Of a DNA stretch of 64,000 nucleotides, positions 52,481 through 61,567 are shown one piece after another. How positions within the stretch are numbered: the first letter of the stretch is position 1; every line of letters starts with the position of its first letter. The notes under the pieces were generated by a model, which saw only the letters and a program-made list of their open reading frames with translations, made no database searches and was not told where the DNA came from. Source of the DNA: an uncultured Dysosmobacter sp. GTDB taxonomy: Bacteria > Bacillota > Clostridia > Oscillospirales > Oscillospiraceae. The stretch is from positions 62,001 to 126,000 of the forward strand of contig CAKTIO010000003.1 in assembly GCA_934565855.1 (NCBI GenBank), read 5' to 3'. Made by a program: the position numbers and the translations under genes.

Positions 52481-53821
52481 ATGGAATTTGTAACGGACTA
52501 CCGCACGGAGCGGTATGCGATAGATACGCAGTGGGCGTCACTGCCCGCATCCGTACAGACTCACGCCAAAATGTGCGGCATTGACCTGCTGGGCGCGCTG
52601 GTGCTGGGCAGCTATGGAAACCAGTTTGCAGCCGGGCGGCGTCTGGTGGAATCCGTAGGCATGGCAGGCGAGGTCCCGGTAATCGGCGGCGGAAAGCGGT
52701 ATCATCTGCTGGGAGCTGCCATTGCAATGGGACACGCCAGCAATTCCTTCGATATTGACGATGGACACCGCATGATCTGCGGACATCCCGGCACCTCCTT
52801 TGTGGCGGGAGTGCTGGCGGCGGCGCTGCAAAGGAATGTCACCTGCCGGGAATATCTGACCACCCTGACCGTGTGCTATGAGCTGTCCATCCGCTGGGCG
52901 CTGGCGATGCAGAACCATTACGGCTATCTTCACAGCACCGGCGCATACGGAGCCTTCGGCACTGCGGCGGGCGTGGGACGCCTGCTGGGACTGGATCAGG
53001 AGCAGCTGAATACCGCCCTGTCTATTGCGGACTACCACGCGCCCATGTCCCCGGTGATGCGGGCAGTGGAATATCCGTCCATGAATAAGGATGGCGTCCC
53101 CTTTGGCGCGTTGGTGGGTACGATGGCGGTGCTGGAGACGCTGAGCGGCTCCACAGGCAAGACACATCTGCTGGAAATGCCCCAGTATGCCGGATATCTG
53201 GAGGACCTCGGCAGTACCTACCATATTCTGGAGCTGTATTTCAAGCCCTATACCTGCTGCCGTTGGGCGCACCAGCCGATTCTGGCGTGTCAGCAGCTGA
53301 TGCGGCAGTACGGCGTGGACAGTGCACAGGTCCAGAGGGTGCGGGTAAATACCTTCCGGTCCGCAGCGCGGCTCAGCAAGATCGTCCCCCACAGCACGGA
53401 CGAGGCACAGTACAACATTGCCTTCCCTGTGGCAAGCGCCATCGTTTACGGTGATGTGGGCTATGCGCAGGTCCGGGAGGAAGCTCTCTCCGACCCGGCA
53501 GTGCTGGAGATGATGCAGCGGCTGGAATTTACGGTGGACCCGGAGCTGGAACGCCAGTTCCCGGCAAAGCGGCTGGCGAGGGTGGAGATGACCCTGACAG
53601 ATGGCAGAACGCTCCGCTCCGGCGTTTGTGAGGCGCCGGGAGAGCCAGAGGACCCGGAGCTGGGACTGGACTGGATCCAAAAGAAGTTCCGCCGGGTGAC
53701 AGGCTTGATGCTGGCTCCGGCAGCGCAGGACCGCCTGCTGCAGATGCTGACAGAGGATATGGACACCCCCGTGCGGGAGCTGGTGGAGTACGTCAATGCC
53801 AACCGGAAGGAGCCCTTATAA
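52481..53821 (+). CDS. MmgE/PrpD family dehydratase-like protein
   Basis: A 446-residue protein of the MmgE/PrpD fold, which includes 2-methylcitrate dehydratase, iminodisuccinate epimerase and cis-aconitate decarboxylase. Family marks are the AMGHASNSFDIDDGHRMICGHPG block near 86-108 and YFKPYTCCRWAHQPI near 254-268. The reaction is unknown. Given the opine-type dehydrogenase upstream, an epimerase or dehydratase step on an amino-dicarboxylate is a fair inference. AGGAGG precedes the ATG. Confidence 0.9.
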   Translation: MEFVTDYRTERYAIDTQWASLPASVQTHAKMCGIDLLGALVLGSYGNQFAAGRRLVESVGMAGEVPVIGGGKRYHLLGAAIAMGHASNSFDIDDGHRMICGHPGTSFVAGVLAAALQRNVTCREYLTTLTVCYELSIRWALAMQNHYGYLHSTGAYGAFGTAAGVGRLLGLDQEQLNTALSIADYHAPMSPVMRAVEYPSMNKDGVPFGALVGTMAVLETLSGSTGKTHLLEMPQYAGYLEDLGSTYHILELYFKPYTCCRWAHQPILACQQLMRQYGVDSAQVQRVRVNTFRSAARLSKIVPHSTDEAQYNIAFPVASAIVYGDVGYAQVREEALSDPAVLEMMQRLEFTVDPELERQFPAKRLARVEMTLTDGRTLRSGVCEAPGEPEDPELGLDWIQKKFRRVTGLMLAPAAQDRLLQMLTEDMDTPVRELVEYVNANRKEPL

Positions 53822-53866
53822 AAACCGGACGCTGCGCGGCTTGGTGAAAGATCTGTAAAGCGGAAT

Positions 53867-53902
53867 AAAAAGACCAGAGCTTTATAGCTCTGGTCTTTTT
53901 TT
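53867..53902 (+). terminator. Terminator after MmgE/PrpD gene
   Basis: AAAAAGACCAGAGC and GCTCTGGTCTTTTT form a perfect stem with a T-rich tail. Confidence 0.93.
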
Positions 53903-53966
53903 GCCTGTGTGCAGCTTGCTATTTCCTGTAAAGTCGAGTAAACTGAAAGGAAAGGAGGTGGGTCGT

Positions 53967-54422
53967 ATGAGAAAATCATGGTGGAAGGTTCCTCTGTACT
54001 GCGTCATCGCAGGCTGGATATGCTTCCAGCTAACGGTCCATCTGTTTGGGCGATGGGCAATCGTCACCCTGCCGGATGGGTCCCTATCGCCGGATCTTGC
54101 CCGGTGGAGGGTCATATCTGTTGCGCTCTTCCTTATAATCATCTGCATTGGAGGGATCTTTTTCTTCCGTAGAATGACACGCAGGGAGATCTTCTGCTCT
54201 GCATCGGTCATGGCTGTGCTGAATATCGTGTTTGGACTTCTTGCAAACAAGATGCAGGGCGTCGTTTCGTTGTATTTTGCCGAATTGACAACATGGAGCA
54301 GTGTCGTTTCAAGCCTGACGTTCCAGGTCACGGGAGATATCTGGATCGCCGCGGTCATTGCCTGGGTCATTCCTCCGTATATGTTTGTTCTCTTTGGTAG
54401 AAGGGCTGTCAGAGAGGATTAA
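53967..54422 (+). CDS. Small membrane protein, unknown
   Basis: A 151-residue protein with four predicted helices (about residues 8-27, 48-68, 75-97, 118-140). AAAGGAGGTG precedes the ATG at 53967, so the longer frame upstream is not needed. Base use is less G+C-rich than in its neighbours. No family is recognised. It stands alone, next to a decayed gene. Confidence 0.65.
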   Translation: MRKSWWKVPLYCVIAGWICFQLTVHLFGRWAIVTLPDGSLSPDLARWRVISVALFLIIICIGGIFFFRRMTRREIFCSASVMAVLNIVFGLLANKMQGVVSLYFAELTTWSSVVSSLTFQVTGDIWIAAVIAWVIPPYMFVLFGRRAVRED

Positions 54423-54444
54423 CACAGACAGGAGTGTCTGGAAG

Positions 54445-54696
54445 TCAAGGGTGTTCCCGGATCTGAACAACGCTCCACTCCCCACTGTCATTTCTCTCCA
54501 CCTTCCAGAGAGAGGGAATGTGCCGGCTTTCATGGGCAATGCTGCCGTCATGACGGAATGTTTCAGACGAGTAGCAGGCCCAGATTCAGCCCTCGTTCTT
54601 TCCGAGGTGTGCGGACCACAGCTCCAGCGAATGCTCGTTGTACGCCGCGTCCTCATAGCTGTCCGTATTGGTTGCATAGCGGGCAAGCAGACCGTA
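54445..54696 (-). pseudogene. Decayed C-terminal remnant with in-frame TGA
   Basis: On the minus strand, one frame reads 84 codons, with protein-like composition up to its final stop and a single TGA at 54588-54586. Before the stop it reads YATNTDSYEDAAYNEHSLEL; after it, SLWKVERNDSGEWSVVQI. The last part looks like the closing strands of an NTF2-like domain, such as DUF4829. The frame is closed upstream by another TGA and has no start. It is best taken as a truncated, decayed gene. Bases 54697-54959 hold only a TATAAT box (54916-54921) for the next gene. Confidence 0.45.
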
Positions 54697-54959
54697 TCAT
54701 AGCAATATGACCGCGGGGCGTTCCGCCGGACCTTCCTGCTTTGGTTGGAAGGACACGCGCCTGCGTACAGCAAAAGTACCGGAGCATCCCGTTGCAATCG
54801 CGGCGGGCTGTGGTAGAATAGAAACGCCGAGCAGAAAAGCATTTGAACCTGCACTATGGAAATTCTTAGCTGCTCATCATTCAACTAATATCTTCCTTTC
54901 CCCGTGCCGCTTTTTTATAATAAGCGCATCTCAAAAAAACAAAAGGAGGATATTTGATT

Positions 54960-55355
54960 ATGTTGAACGAAAAGGTCCGGGAGCTGCTGAAGGAACAGAT
55001 GTGGGATCTGGCGACCTGCGCCGGAAACCAGCCCAATGTAGTCCCCGTGGTATTTAAGGATGTGACGGAGGATGGCAAGCTGGTGGTGGGCGACGTATTT
55101 TTGGAGACTACACTGAAAAATCTCAGGGAGAACGGCGGGAAGATCGCCATTTCCGTGTATGATGCCCAAAAGCTGGAGGGCTATCAGCTTCAGGGAACGG
55201 CGGAGTACCTGACAGAGGGAAGTATTGTGGAGACCTTCAAAGCAATGGTGGAGACGATGTTTCATGGTGCTGCCACAGCAAAGGGCGCGCTGGTCATCAC
55301 GCCGGAAAGGGTCATTGTGACGACGCCGGGCGCGGAGAATAAGAAGGTGCTGTGA
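54960..55355 (+). CDS. Pyridoxamine 5'-phosphate oxidase-family flavin protein
   Basis: A 131-residue split-barrel FMN-binding protein of the PNPOx-like family. Marks are LATCAGNQPNVVPVVF near 17-32 and GGKIAISVYDAQKLEGYQLQGTAEY near 60-84. Such small members are often flavin reductases or heme/cofactor-binding proteins; the substrate is unknown. AAAGGAGG precedes the ATG at 54960. A TATAAT box lies 39 bases upstream. Confidence 0.87.
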   Translation: MLNEKVRELLKEQMWDLATCAGNQPNVVPVVFKDVTEDGKLVVGDVFLETTLKNLRENGGKIAISVYDAQKLEGYQLQGTAEYLTEGSIVETFKAMVETMFHGAATAKGALVITPERVIVTTPGAENKKVL

Positions 55356-55452
55356 TTTTCGCCCAACAGAGCTTTCTGGCTGTCACGGTATATAAAAGGT
55401 CCCCCGCCTGCTATAATGCAGGCGGGAGAAAACAGCTTTGAAAGGAACCGGA

Positions 55453-55857
55453 ATGATGAAAATTGCAGTGACCTATGAAAATGGAAATGTATATCAGCAC
55501 TTTGGACACACCCGGCAGTTCTGCCTGTATCAGGTGGAAAACGGCGCGGTGATTTCCAGACAAATCGTGGATACCGATGGACAGGGACACGGCGCTTTGG
55601 CTGGCTTCCTTGTTCGGCAGGGTGTAGAGGTGCTGATTTGCGGCGGCATTGGCGGGGGAGCCAGAAGCGCCTTGGCGGCGGCTGGCATTCAGCTGTACGG
55701 CGGCGTCAGCGGCAGTGTAGAGGACGCGGTGCAGAGCTATCTGCGGGGCGGCTTGGTATATGATCCGGCGGCGTGCTGTGCTCATCATCCGGAAGGAGAG
55801 GCGCACTGCGGTGAAGGTCACTCCGGCTGTACGGGGCATGGTGGCTGTCATCAATAA
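55453..55857 (+). CDS. NifX/NifB-type (DIMCB) domain protein with His/Cys tail
   Basis: A 134-residue protein of the dinitrogenase iron-molybdenum cofactor biosynthesis family. MKIAVTYENGNVYQHFGHTRQF (short form at the start) and VEVLICGGIGGGARSALAAAGI near 62-83 are the family marks. The C-terminal 30 residues are rich in Cys and His (CCAHH, HCGEGHSGCTGHGGCH), suggesting an additional metal site. No nif genes are near, so it is probably an iron-sulfur or metal carrier rather than a nitrogenase factor. The ATG at 55453 is preceded by AAAGGA. Confidence 0.88.
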   Translation: MMKIAVTYENGNVYQHFGHTRQFCLYQVENGAVISRQIVDTDGQGHGALAGFLVRQGVEVLICGGIGGGARSALAAAGIQLYGGVSGSVEDAVQSYLRGGLVYDPAACCAHHPEGEAHCGEGHSGCTGHGGCHQ

Positions 55858-55862
55858 CAAAA

Positions 55863-55910
55863 AACAGCGGCGCTGCGGGAGCTTTTCCCGGCAGTGCCGC
55901 TGCTTTTTTA
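55863..55910. terminator. Terminator between converging genes
   Basis: CAGCGGC and GCCGCTG arms with nested CTGCGGGA/TCCCGGCAG form one long hairpin, followed by TTTTTT on the plus strand. Confidence 0.85.
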
Positions 55911-57869
55911 ATGCTGCTTTTCCCGGTCGGCAAGATACCGGGTGATGACGTCCGCCGTTTGGGAGATGCCGACGGAGGTGTCAATCATCAGGTCGTAGTA
56001 CCTCCGGTCGCCCCAGGTGTGTCCGGAGATGCTGTGGTAATAGGCGCCCCGCGCCTTATCTGCCCGCCGGATGTTCCGGATGGCGTCCTCCCGGCTGTCG
56101 CCGTAGCTCTCCATGACCCGGGAGATCTTGTAGTCCATGGGAGCGTAAAGGAAGATGCGCACCACATCCGGATGTTTCCGCAGAATGTAGTCGGCAGCTC
56201 TGCCCACAATGACGCAGCTGCCGCTTTCCGCGATTTTGCGGATGATGCGGTCCTGGGCGACAATGGCGTGCTGGACCACCCGGGTGCTTAAATACAGGTC
56301 GTGCAGCAGCTGGGGCGCGTTCTGATTAACACCGGAGATGAATTCCCGGTCCAACCCGCTTTCCTGCGCGGCAAGGGCGGTCATCTCCTTATAATAAAAG
56401 GGAATGCCCAGCTGCTGTGCCACCAGACGTCCGATCTGCTTTCCAGAGGAGCCGTGTTCCCGGGCAATGGTAATGATGACGCCGGGGTGAGAGGGCTGAA
56501 TGGCAAGCCTTTTCGGCGGTTCCTCCGCTGTGGAGGAGGAGACCGTATAGGGATGCCGCAGGAACTGACGGTAAAAGACCGTGCCGGTCAGGGTGGTCAG
56601 TGTCTCCGTGACCGGAAAGGTGAGCCAGAACCACTCCAGCCCGAACCGGGAGAAGAGAAAGCCCAACGGGACAAACAGCACTACCGTACGGATGATGGTC
56701 AGCAGAGAGCTTTTCAGCGCAAAGCCAATCGCCTGGAAAAACACGGGGAAAAGCAGTGAGGTGACCATTGGCAGAAAGCTGATGCCGATGAAGTGAAAGC
56801 CAATACGCCCGATTTCTACAACGGCTTCATCCGTGGTAAAGACCCGGAGCATCTGGGCAGGAACACACTCAAAGCAGAGGGTGCCAACCGCCATCAGGAC
56901 AATGCCAGCCACTGCCGTCACAGACAGGGTTTTCCGGCAGCGGTCAATGTTTCTGGCGGCATAGTTGAAGCTGACGATGGGAACGATACAGGTCTGCATG
57001 GCGCCAAGGGGAATAAAGAAAAAGGTCTGCCATTTGTAGTAAAGTCCCAGCGCCGTTACCGCTTGGTCGGAAAAGCCTGCCAGAATCAGGTTCAGTCCTA
57101 AAATATAAAAGGTGTAGGCAGACTGCATCAGAATGTTGGGAATGCCCAGCCGGAAGACCTTTGCCACATAGCGGGGATATTTTTCCCGCCGGGGAGAGGG
57201 ACGGAAGCCCCGCTTCATCACCAGCAGCGCCGCAGCGATCTGCCCGGCAACGGTGGCAATGGCGGCACCGGCAATGCCCAGCCGGGGCAGCCCCAGCAGT
57301 CCGAAAATCAGAAGCGGGTCCAGGATGATGTTTACCACCGCGCCGATGATCTGGGCAAACATGGGCGTTTTCATGTCGCCGTTGGCTTGCAGGACCTTGG
57401 TCCAGATGCTCTCTAAAAACAGCCCCATGCTGAACAGACAGACGATCCTGCCATAGACCACCACCTGTTGGATCACCTCCTCGGAGGAGGTGGACATCCG
57501 GGCGTAAAAGGGCAGAATGAGCCAGCAGACCAGGGCAAACACCGCCCACATCACCAACGCCAGCGGCGCGCCGATCCCAGCGTATTCGTCCGCCTCCTGC
57601 TTCTGTCCTACGCCCAGCTTTGCAGCGATGACTGTGTTGATGCCCACACCGGTACCCACGGCAAAGGCAATCATCAGCAGCTGCATGGGATAGATGATGG
57701 AAAGAGCGGTCAATCCGGCTTCGGAATATTTGCCGACAAACAGGCTGTCCACAATGTTGTAAAGTGCCTGGATCAGCTGTGCCAGCATGACTGGTGGAGC
57801 CATGTGCAGCAGAATGCGGCTGATTTTTTCGGTTTGAAACATCTGAGAGGTCTCCGGAGAGTGGCGCAT
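55908..57869 (-). CDS. MATE transporter fused to cytidylate kinase-like domain
   Basis: A 653-residue fusion. Residues 15-440 form a complete 12-helix MATE exporter (LIQALYNIVDSLFVGKYSEAG near 32-52). A short linker is followed by a cytidylate-kinase-like domain at about 463-650. Its phosphate loop reads REHGSSGKQIG (470-480), with a family-typical SSGK rather than a canonical GKS/T, and GRAADYILRKHPDVVRIFLYAP is the later core. No frameshift or internal start is visible. The fused domain may sense or phosphorylate a cytoplasmic ligand. AGGAGGAG precedes the ATG. Confidence 0.9.
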   Translation of the reverse strand: MRHSPETSQMFQTEKISRILLHMAPPVMLAQLIQALYNIVDSLFVGKYSEAGLTALSIIYPMQLLMIAFAVGTGVGINTVIAAKLGVGQKQEADEYAGIGAPLALVMWAVFALVCWLILPFYARMSTSSEEVIQQVVVYGRIVCLFSMGLFLESIWTKVLQANGDMKTPMFAQIIGAVVNIILDPLLIFGLLGLPRLGIAGAAIATVAGQIAAALLVMKRGFRPSPRREKYPRYVAKVFRLGIPNILMQSAYTFYILGLNLILAGFSDQAVTALGLYYKWQTFFFIPLGAMQTCIVPIVSFNYAARNIDRCRKTLSVTAVAGIVLMAVGTLCFECVPAQMLRVFTTDEAVVEIGRIGFHFIGISFLPMVTSLLFPVFFQAIGFALKSSLLTIIRTVVLFVPLGFLFSRFGLEWFWLTFPVTETLTTLTGTVFYRQFLRHPYTVSSSTAEEPPKRLAIQPSHPGVIITIAREHGSSGKQIGRLVAQQLGIPFYYKEMTALAAQESGLDREFISGVNQNAPQLLHDLYLSTRVVQHAIVAQDRIIRKIAESGSCVIVGRAADYILRKHPDVVRIFLYAPMDYKISRVMESYGDSREDAIRNIRRADKARGAYYHSISGHTWGDRRYYDLMIDTSVGISQTADVITRYLADREKQH

Positions 57870-58224
57870 GGGAATCTCCTCCTGTCATGGCGTCCAGCGG
57901 TGGAAAACCGCAGAAATTGAGGGAACCTACTGGGATTATTGATGATTTCCGGCGGCTTGTCAATCAGTTTTGAGGTGGAATTTGAAAAACAGCGCTGGAA
58001 AACGGAGGACTCCGTTCCGCAGAACTTTGTAGTGACAGGGCGGCGGACGGGGTGCTATAATAGCGGCGGTAGAAAAGAAAAGTATCTCATGTCTAAGCTG
58101 TGCGGCGGCTGCTCGTTCTTGCTGGCGGACAGAGCTGTAGGTGGGGCTGAAAAAATGAAAGGGCGGAGCAGCTGCGCAGAGACAGCATGCGGTCTGTCCG
58201 CAGCGATACAGAGGGAGAAAAGAA
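57870..58224 (+). promoter_or_regulatory. Divergent control region with CoA-transferase promoter
   Basis: No gene is seen in these 355 bases. A GTGACA box (58032-58037), an 18-base spacer and TATAAT (58056-58061) form a likely promoter 164 bases before the CoA-transferase. The leader after it has no hairpin I can assign. Confidence 0.55.
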
Positions 58225-59544
58225 ATGAGCTTGAAGCAGATAAAATATGTAACGCCGGAGGAAGCCGTACAGGCAGTTCACTCCGGAGACTGGGTGGATT
58301 ACGGCTTTGGCGCGGGCTTTCCGGAGCTGCTGGACCGGGCGCTGGCGGCGCGCCGGGGAGAGCTGCGGGATGTGAAGATCCGGGGCGGTCTGGTGATCCA
58401 CCCCCGCATTGAGGTGGTGGAAAGCGATCCGGAGCAGGAGAGCTTTTCCTACTACAGCTGGCACATCGGGGACTATGAGCGCAAGCTGCAGGGTCGCGGA
58501 TTGGTCCGGTTCCTGCCGGTGATGCTGCGGTCCCTGCCCACGCTGTACCGGGAAAAATATCTGCGCTGCGATGTGGCGTTTGTTCCCGTATCCCGTCCAG
58601 ATGCGGAGGGCTGCTGCGGACTGGGAATTTCCAATTATGCCTGGCACACGATTTTGGAAAGCGCCCGCACGGTGATTTTTGAGATCAACGAGCATGCGCC
58701 CCGTCTGCAGGGAGTGGACGGCTCTCACCGGGTCCGTCTCAGCGAGGCGGATTATGTGGTGGAGGGTGTGCATGAACCGCTGCCGGTGCGGACCTACCGG
58801 GAGCCGGATGAGACGGATATTGCCATTGCCCGGCAGGTGGCAGAGCAGATTCCTGACGGGGCGGTGCTGTCTCTGGGCGTTGGCGGTGTGCCATATACCA
58901 TTGCCCGGATGCTGGCGCAGTCGGACAAGCGGGACATCGGCTGCCACACCGGAACCATCAGCGACGCTTTTCTGGAGCTGTACCGGGCGGGAAAGCTGAC
59001 CAATGCCCGGAAGGAGCTGGACACCGGGCGCTCCGCCTGGAACCTGGCGATGGGTTCACAGGAACTGTACGACTGGTTGGACGCGGAGCCGGACCTGTTC
59101 CATCCCGGTGACCTGGATTACATCCATTCGGTGGAGCGTATTTCCCAACTCAGCAACGTGATCAGCATCAACGGCGGAGTGCAGCTGGACCTGATGGGGC
59201 AGGAGAACGCGGAAAGTGCCGGGACCCGTCAGCTCTCCGGTATCGGCGGACAGATGGACTTTCTGGAGGGGGCGTTCCGCTCCAAGGGCGGAAAGGGCTT
59301 CATCTGCATTCACTCCTCACGGGTGACGAAGGAAGGTCAGCGTAAGTCCAACATCCTCCCGGCGATCCCGGCGGGCAGCACCGTCAGCGCGCCCAGAACC
59401 ATGATCCAGTATGTGGCGACAGAATACGGTATTGTCAGCCTGCCTGGAAAATCCCTGCGGGAGCGGGCGGAGGCGATGGCGTCCATTGCCCACCCGGACT
59501 TTCGGGAGGAGCTGCTGAAATACGCCCGGGAGAATTTTCGGTAA
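58225..59544 (+). CDS. Acetyl-CoA hydrolase/transferase family protein (butyryl-CoA:acetate CoA-transferase-like)
   Basis: A 439-residue protein of the family that includes 4-hydroxybutyrate and butyryl-CoA:acetate CoA-transferases. Family segments are present: VPVSRPDAEG near 121-130, the GVGGVPYTIARML block near 218-230, and the late block GQENAESAGTRQLSGIGGQMDF. The usual HTE, which carries the catalytic Glu in the 4-hydroxybutyrate enzyme, reads HTG here (residue 243; codon GGA). It may be inactive, differently acting, or use another carboxylate. It would otherwise end butyrate formation. It is single, between a 164-base leader and a terminator. GAGGGAGAAAAG precedes the ATG. Confidence 0.85.
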   Translation: MSLKQIKYVTPEEAVQAVHSGDWVDYGFGAGFPELLDRALAARRGELRDVKIRGGLVIHPRIEVVESDPEQESFSYYSWHIGDYERKLQGRGLVRFLPVMLRSLPTLYREKYLRCDVAFVPVSRPDAEGCCGLGISNYAWHTILESARTVIFEINEHAPRLQGVDGSHRVRLSEADYVVEGVHEPLPVRTYREPDETDIAIARQVAEQIPDGAVLSLGVGGVPYTIARMLAQSDKRDIGCHTGTISDAFLELYRAGKLTNARKELDTGRSAWNLAMGSQELYDWLDAEPDLFHPGDLDYIHSVERISQLSNVISINGGVQLDLMGQENAESAGTRQLSGIGGQMDFLEGAFRSKGGKGFICIHSSRVTKEGQRKSNILPAIPAGSTVSAPRTMIQYVATEYGIVSLPGKSLRERAEAMASIAHPDFREELLKYARENFR

Positions 59545-59574
59545 GCGGAGCGTTCAGCGCCACATCGGAGTACA

Positions 59575-59631
59575 ACAAAACGCGCATCCCCGGAAAACGG
59601 TGTTCAGCCGTTCCGGGGATGCGCGTTTTGT
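59575..59631. terminator. Long bidirectional terminator
   Basis: ACAAAACGCGCATCCCCGGAA and TTCCGGGGATGCGCGTTTTGT form a near-perfect stem of more than 20 bases, with an inner AACGG/CCGTT step. A and T runs flank both sides, between converging genes. Confidence 0.9.
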
Positions 59632-59647
59632 AATCAATGGGCAGAGA

Positions 59648-61318
59648 TCACACCTTATAGCAGCCGCCGCCGATGAACTCCCGCATCAGGGAGGTCTTGG
59701 GAACATCGTCCGCAGGCAGCGGCAGGAAGTAGTTCAGGAATTTCAGCAGCCGCTTGGCTTCGATGTACTCATCGCTGCCCCGGGGGACCTGGAACAGCAG
59801 CGGCTCCACATAGGGCTTCAGTAGAGCGGTCTCATAGATCAGCGCGGAGTTGAACACCCGGTCGGCGCTGTCCTGATAGGGGAAGATGTTTTCCTCCTCT
59901 CCCCGGCGGACAGAGGACCACATCCGGATGGTTGCCTGTGCGCCGTAGCCGCGGGTGCGGGCATCCCGTTCAATGCGGCGCAGCAGGCGCGCGTCGGTGG
60001 TGGGAATGCGGTTGTGGTCATCCACATTCAGGGTGGTCAGGCAGCTGATATAGATTTTATACTTGCTCTCCCGGGGCAGGGCATGGGAGAAAGCATCGTT
60101 CAGGCAGTGAATGCCCTCAATGACCAGTACGTCCCGGGGACCCAGCTTCAGCTGGTCGCCGTTGTACTCCCGCATGCCCTTTTTGAAATTATAGGTGGGC
60201 ATATCCACAGTTTCCCCATTCAGCAGCCGGGACATATCCGTGTTGAACTGCTCCACGTCCATCGCGGCGAGCCCCTCAAAATCATACTGCCCGTTGGCAT
60301 CCCGGGGCGTATCCTCCCGGTTTTTGAAGTAGTTGTCCGTGGCGATGGGATGGGGATGCACACCGCATGCCAGCAGCTGTGTGGACAGGCGGTGGGAGAA
60401 GGTGGTCTTTCCGGAGGAGGAGGGACCGGCGATCATGACAAAACGCACATCTCTCCGGCTGGCGATCTCCTGGGCGATGTCGCCAATGGATTTTTCCATC
60501 ATCGCCTCCTGGGCAAGGACCATCTGGGTGGACATGCCCTGGGAGATGATCTCGTTAATCTCTCCCACGTTGGAAACGTGCAGCGCGTAAGAATGCTGGG
60601 TGGCATCGTGCATGGCGTGGAACACCTTGATAGATGGCTTGAACGCGCCCAAGCGCTCCGGCTGCTGGGGGTCCGGCAGGCGCAGAATGAAGCCGTCCTC
60701 AAACAGCTCCAGACCGAAGTATTTGATATAGCTGGTGTTGGGGACCATGTAGCCATAAAAGTAGTCGGAAAAGCCGTCCAGCGTATACAGGTTCACATGA
60801 GAGCTGACCCGGTAGCTGAACAGCCGCGCCTTGTCCTCCATGTGCTTGTGGCGGAAAAGGTCCACGGCGTCCTCGGTGTTAACGGAGCGCTTTTGCAGGG
60901 GAATTGCCTGGGCGCACAGCTCCCGCATCCGGTCCGTGACCCGGTCCAGAAACGCCTGGTTCAGAACAAAGCTGCCCTTCGCCCGGATGAACAGAGCGCG
61001 GCTGAGGGAGTATTCCACAGTGACGCGCTGTACGCTGCCCTCGCCAGCTACATCGTAAAACGCCTTGAGCATAAGAAAGACCTCGCTGCGCTCATAGGTC
61101 TGCATGCCGGGCTTTTCCGCGGCGGTGACCATTTTCAGCGTGCAGTCCCGGTCCAGAAGCTTATGCAGCTCGCAGAGCTTGCCATCCCGGTTCACCAGCA
61201 GAATTTCATGGGGATAGCCTGCCTGTACGTCTGCGGCTACAGTCTGAAAGGGGGTGCCCTCCGGGTAGCTGTGTACCTCGCCATCCACTGTGACCTTCAG
61301 GATCCTCCGGTTTTCCAT
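59648..61318 (-). CDS. TGS-domain nucleoside kinase (uridine kinase-like)
   Basis: A 556-residue protein. An N-terminal TGS domain spans about 1-65, a threonyl-tRNA synthetase-like second domain about 70-240, and a P-loop uridine kinase domain about 285-520, with GPSSSGKT at 298-305. The catalytic region YNFKKGMREYNGDQLKLGPRDVLVIEGIH (shown here only as a type: YNFK to IEGIH) follows. Such fusions are common in Clostridia, and their nucleoside is uncertain. The ATG at 61318 has AAAGGAG 12 bases upstream; a longer frame to 61681 overlaps the next gene antisense and is rejected. Confidence 0.9.
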   Translation of the reverse strand: MENRRILKVTVDGEVHSYPEGTPFQTVAADVQAGYPHEILLVNRDGKLCELHKLLDRDCTLKMVTAAEKPGMQTYERSEVFLMLKAFYDVAGEGSVQRVTVEYSLSRALFIRAKGSFVLNQAFLDRVTDRMRELCAQAIPLQKRSVNTEDAVDLFRHKHMEDKARLFSYRVSSHVNLYTLDGFSDYFYGYMVPNTSYIKYFGLELFEDGFILRLPDPQQPERLGAFKPSIKVFHAMHDATQHSYALHVSNVGEINEIISQGMSTQMVLAQEAMMEKSIGDIAQEIASRRDVRFVMIAGPSSSGKTTFSHRLSTQLLACGVHPHPIATDNYFKNREDTPRDANGQYDFEGLAAMDVEQFNTDMSRLLNGETVDMPTYNFKKGMREYNGDQLKLGPRDVLVIEGIHCLNDAFSHALPRESKYKIYISCLTTLNVDDHNRIPTTDARLLRRIERDARTRGYGAQATIRMWSSVRRGEEENIFPYQDSADRVFNSALIYETALLKPYVEPLLFQVPRGSDEYIEAKRLLKFLNYFLPLPADDVPKTSLMREFIGGGCYKV

Positions 61319-61567
61319 ATTGAAGCAGTCTCCTTTCCAGGCGGGGCGCGACCCTCTGCCTGCTCTCGTAATGAAACCATTATAGCCGCTGCGTTCCGAT
61401 TCTTCAATAGACAACCGCCGTCTCCTGCCGGAATCTGGAAGGCGTTTCGCAGGAAGGGCTTGCGCCGGAAGGCACGCGGGCATATAATCAAAGCAGTACA
61501 AGCAGAGGGAGAAGGCTCCCCTTTGAAAAAGACTCAGGCGGAAATACAGCGTCAAGGAGAATGAAAA

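Noticed and set aside
54586..54588. In-frame TGA as a selenocysteine codon
   Set aside because: The frame has no start, is closed upstream by another TGA, and no SECIS-like hairpin is evident directly after the codon.
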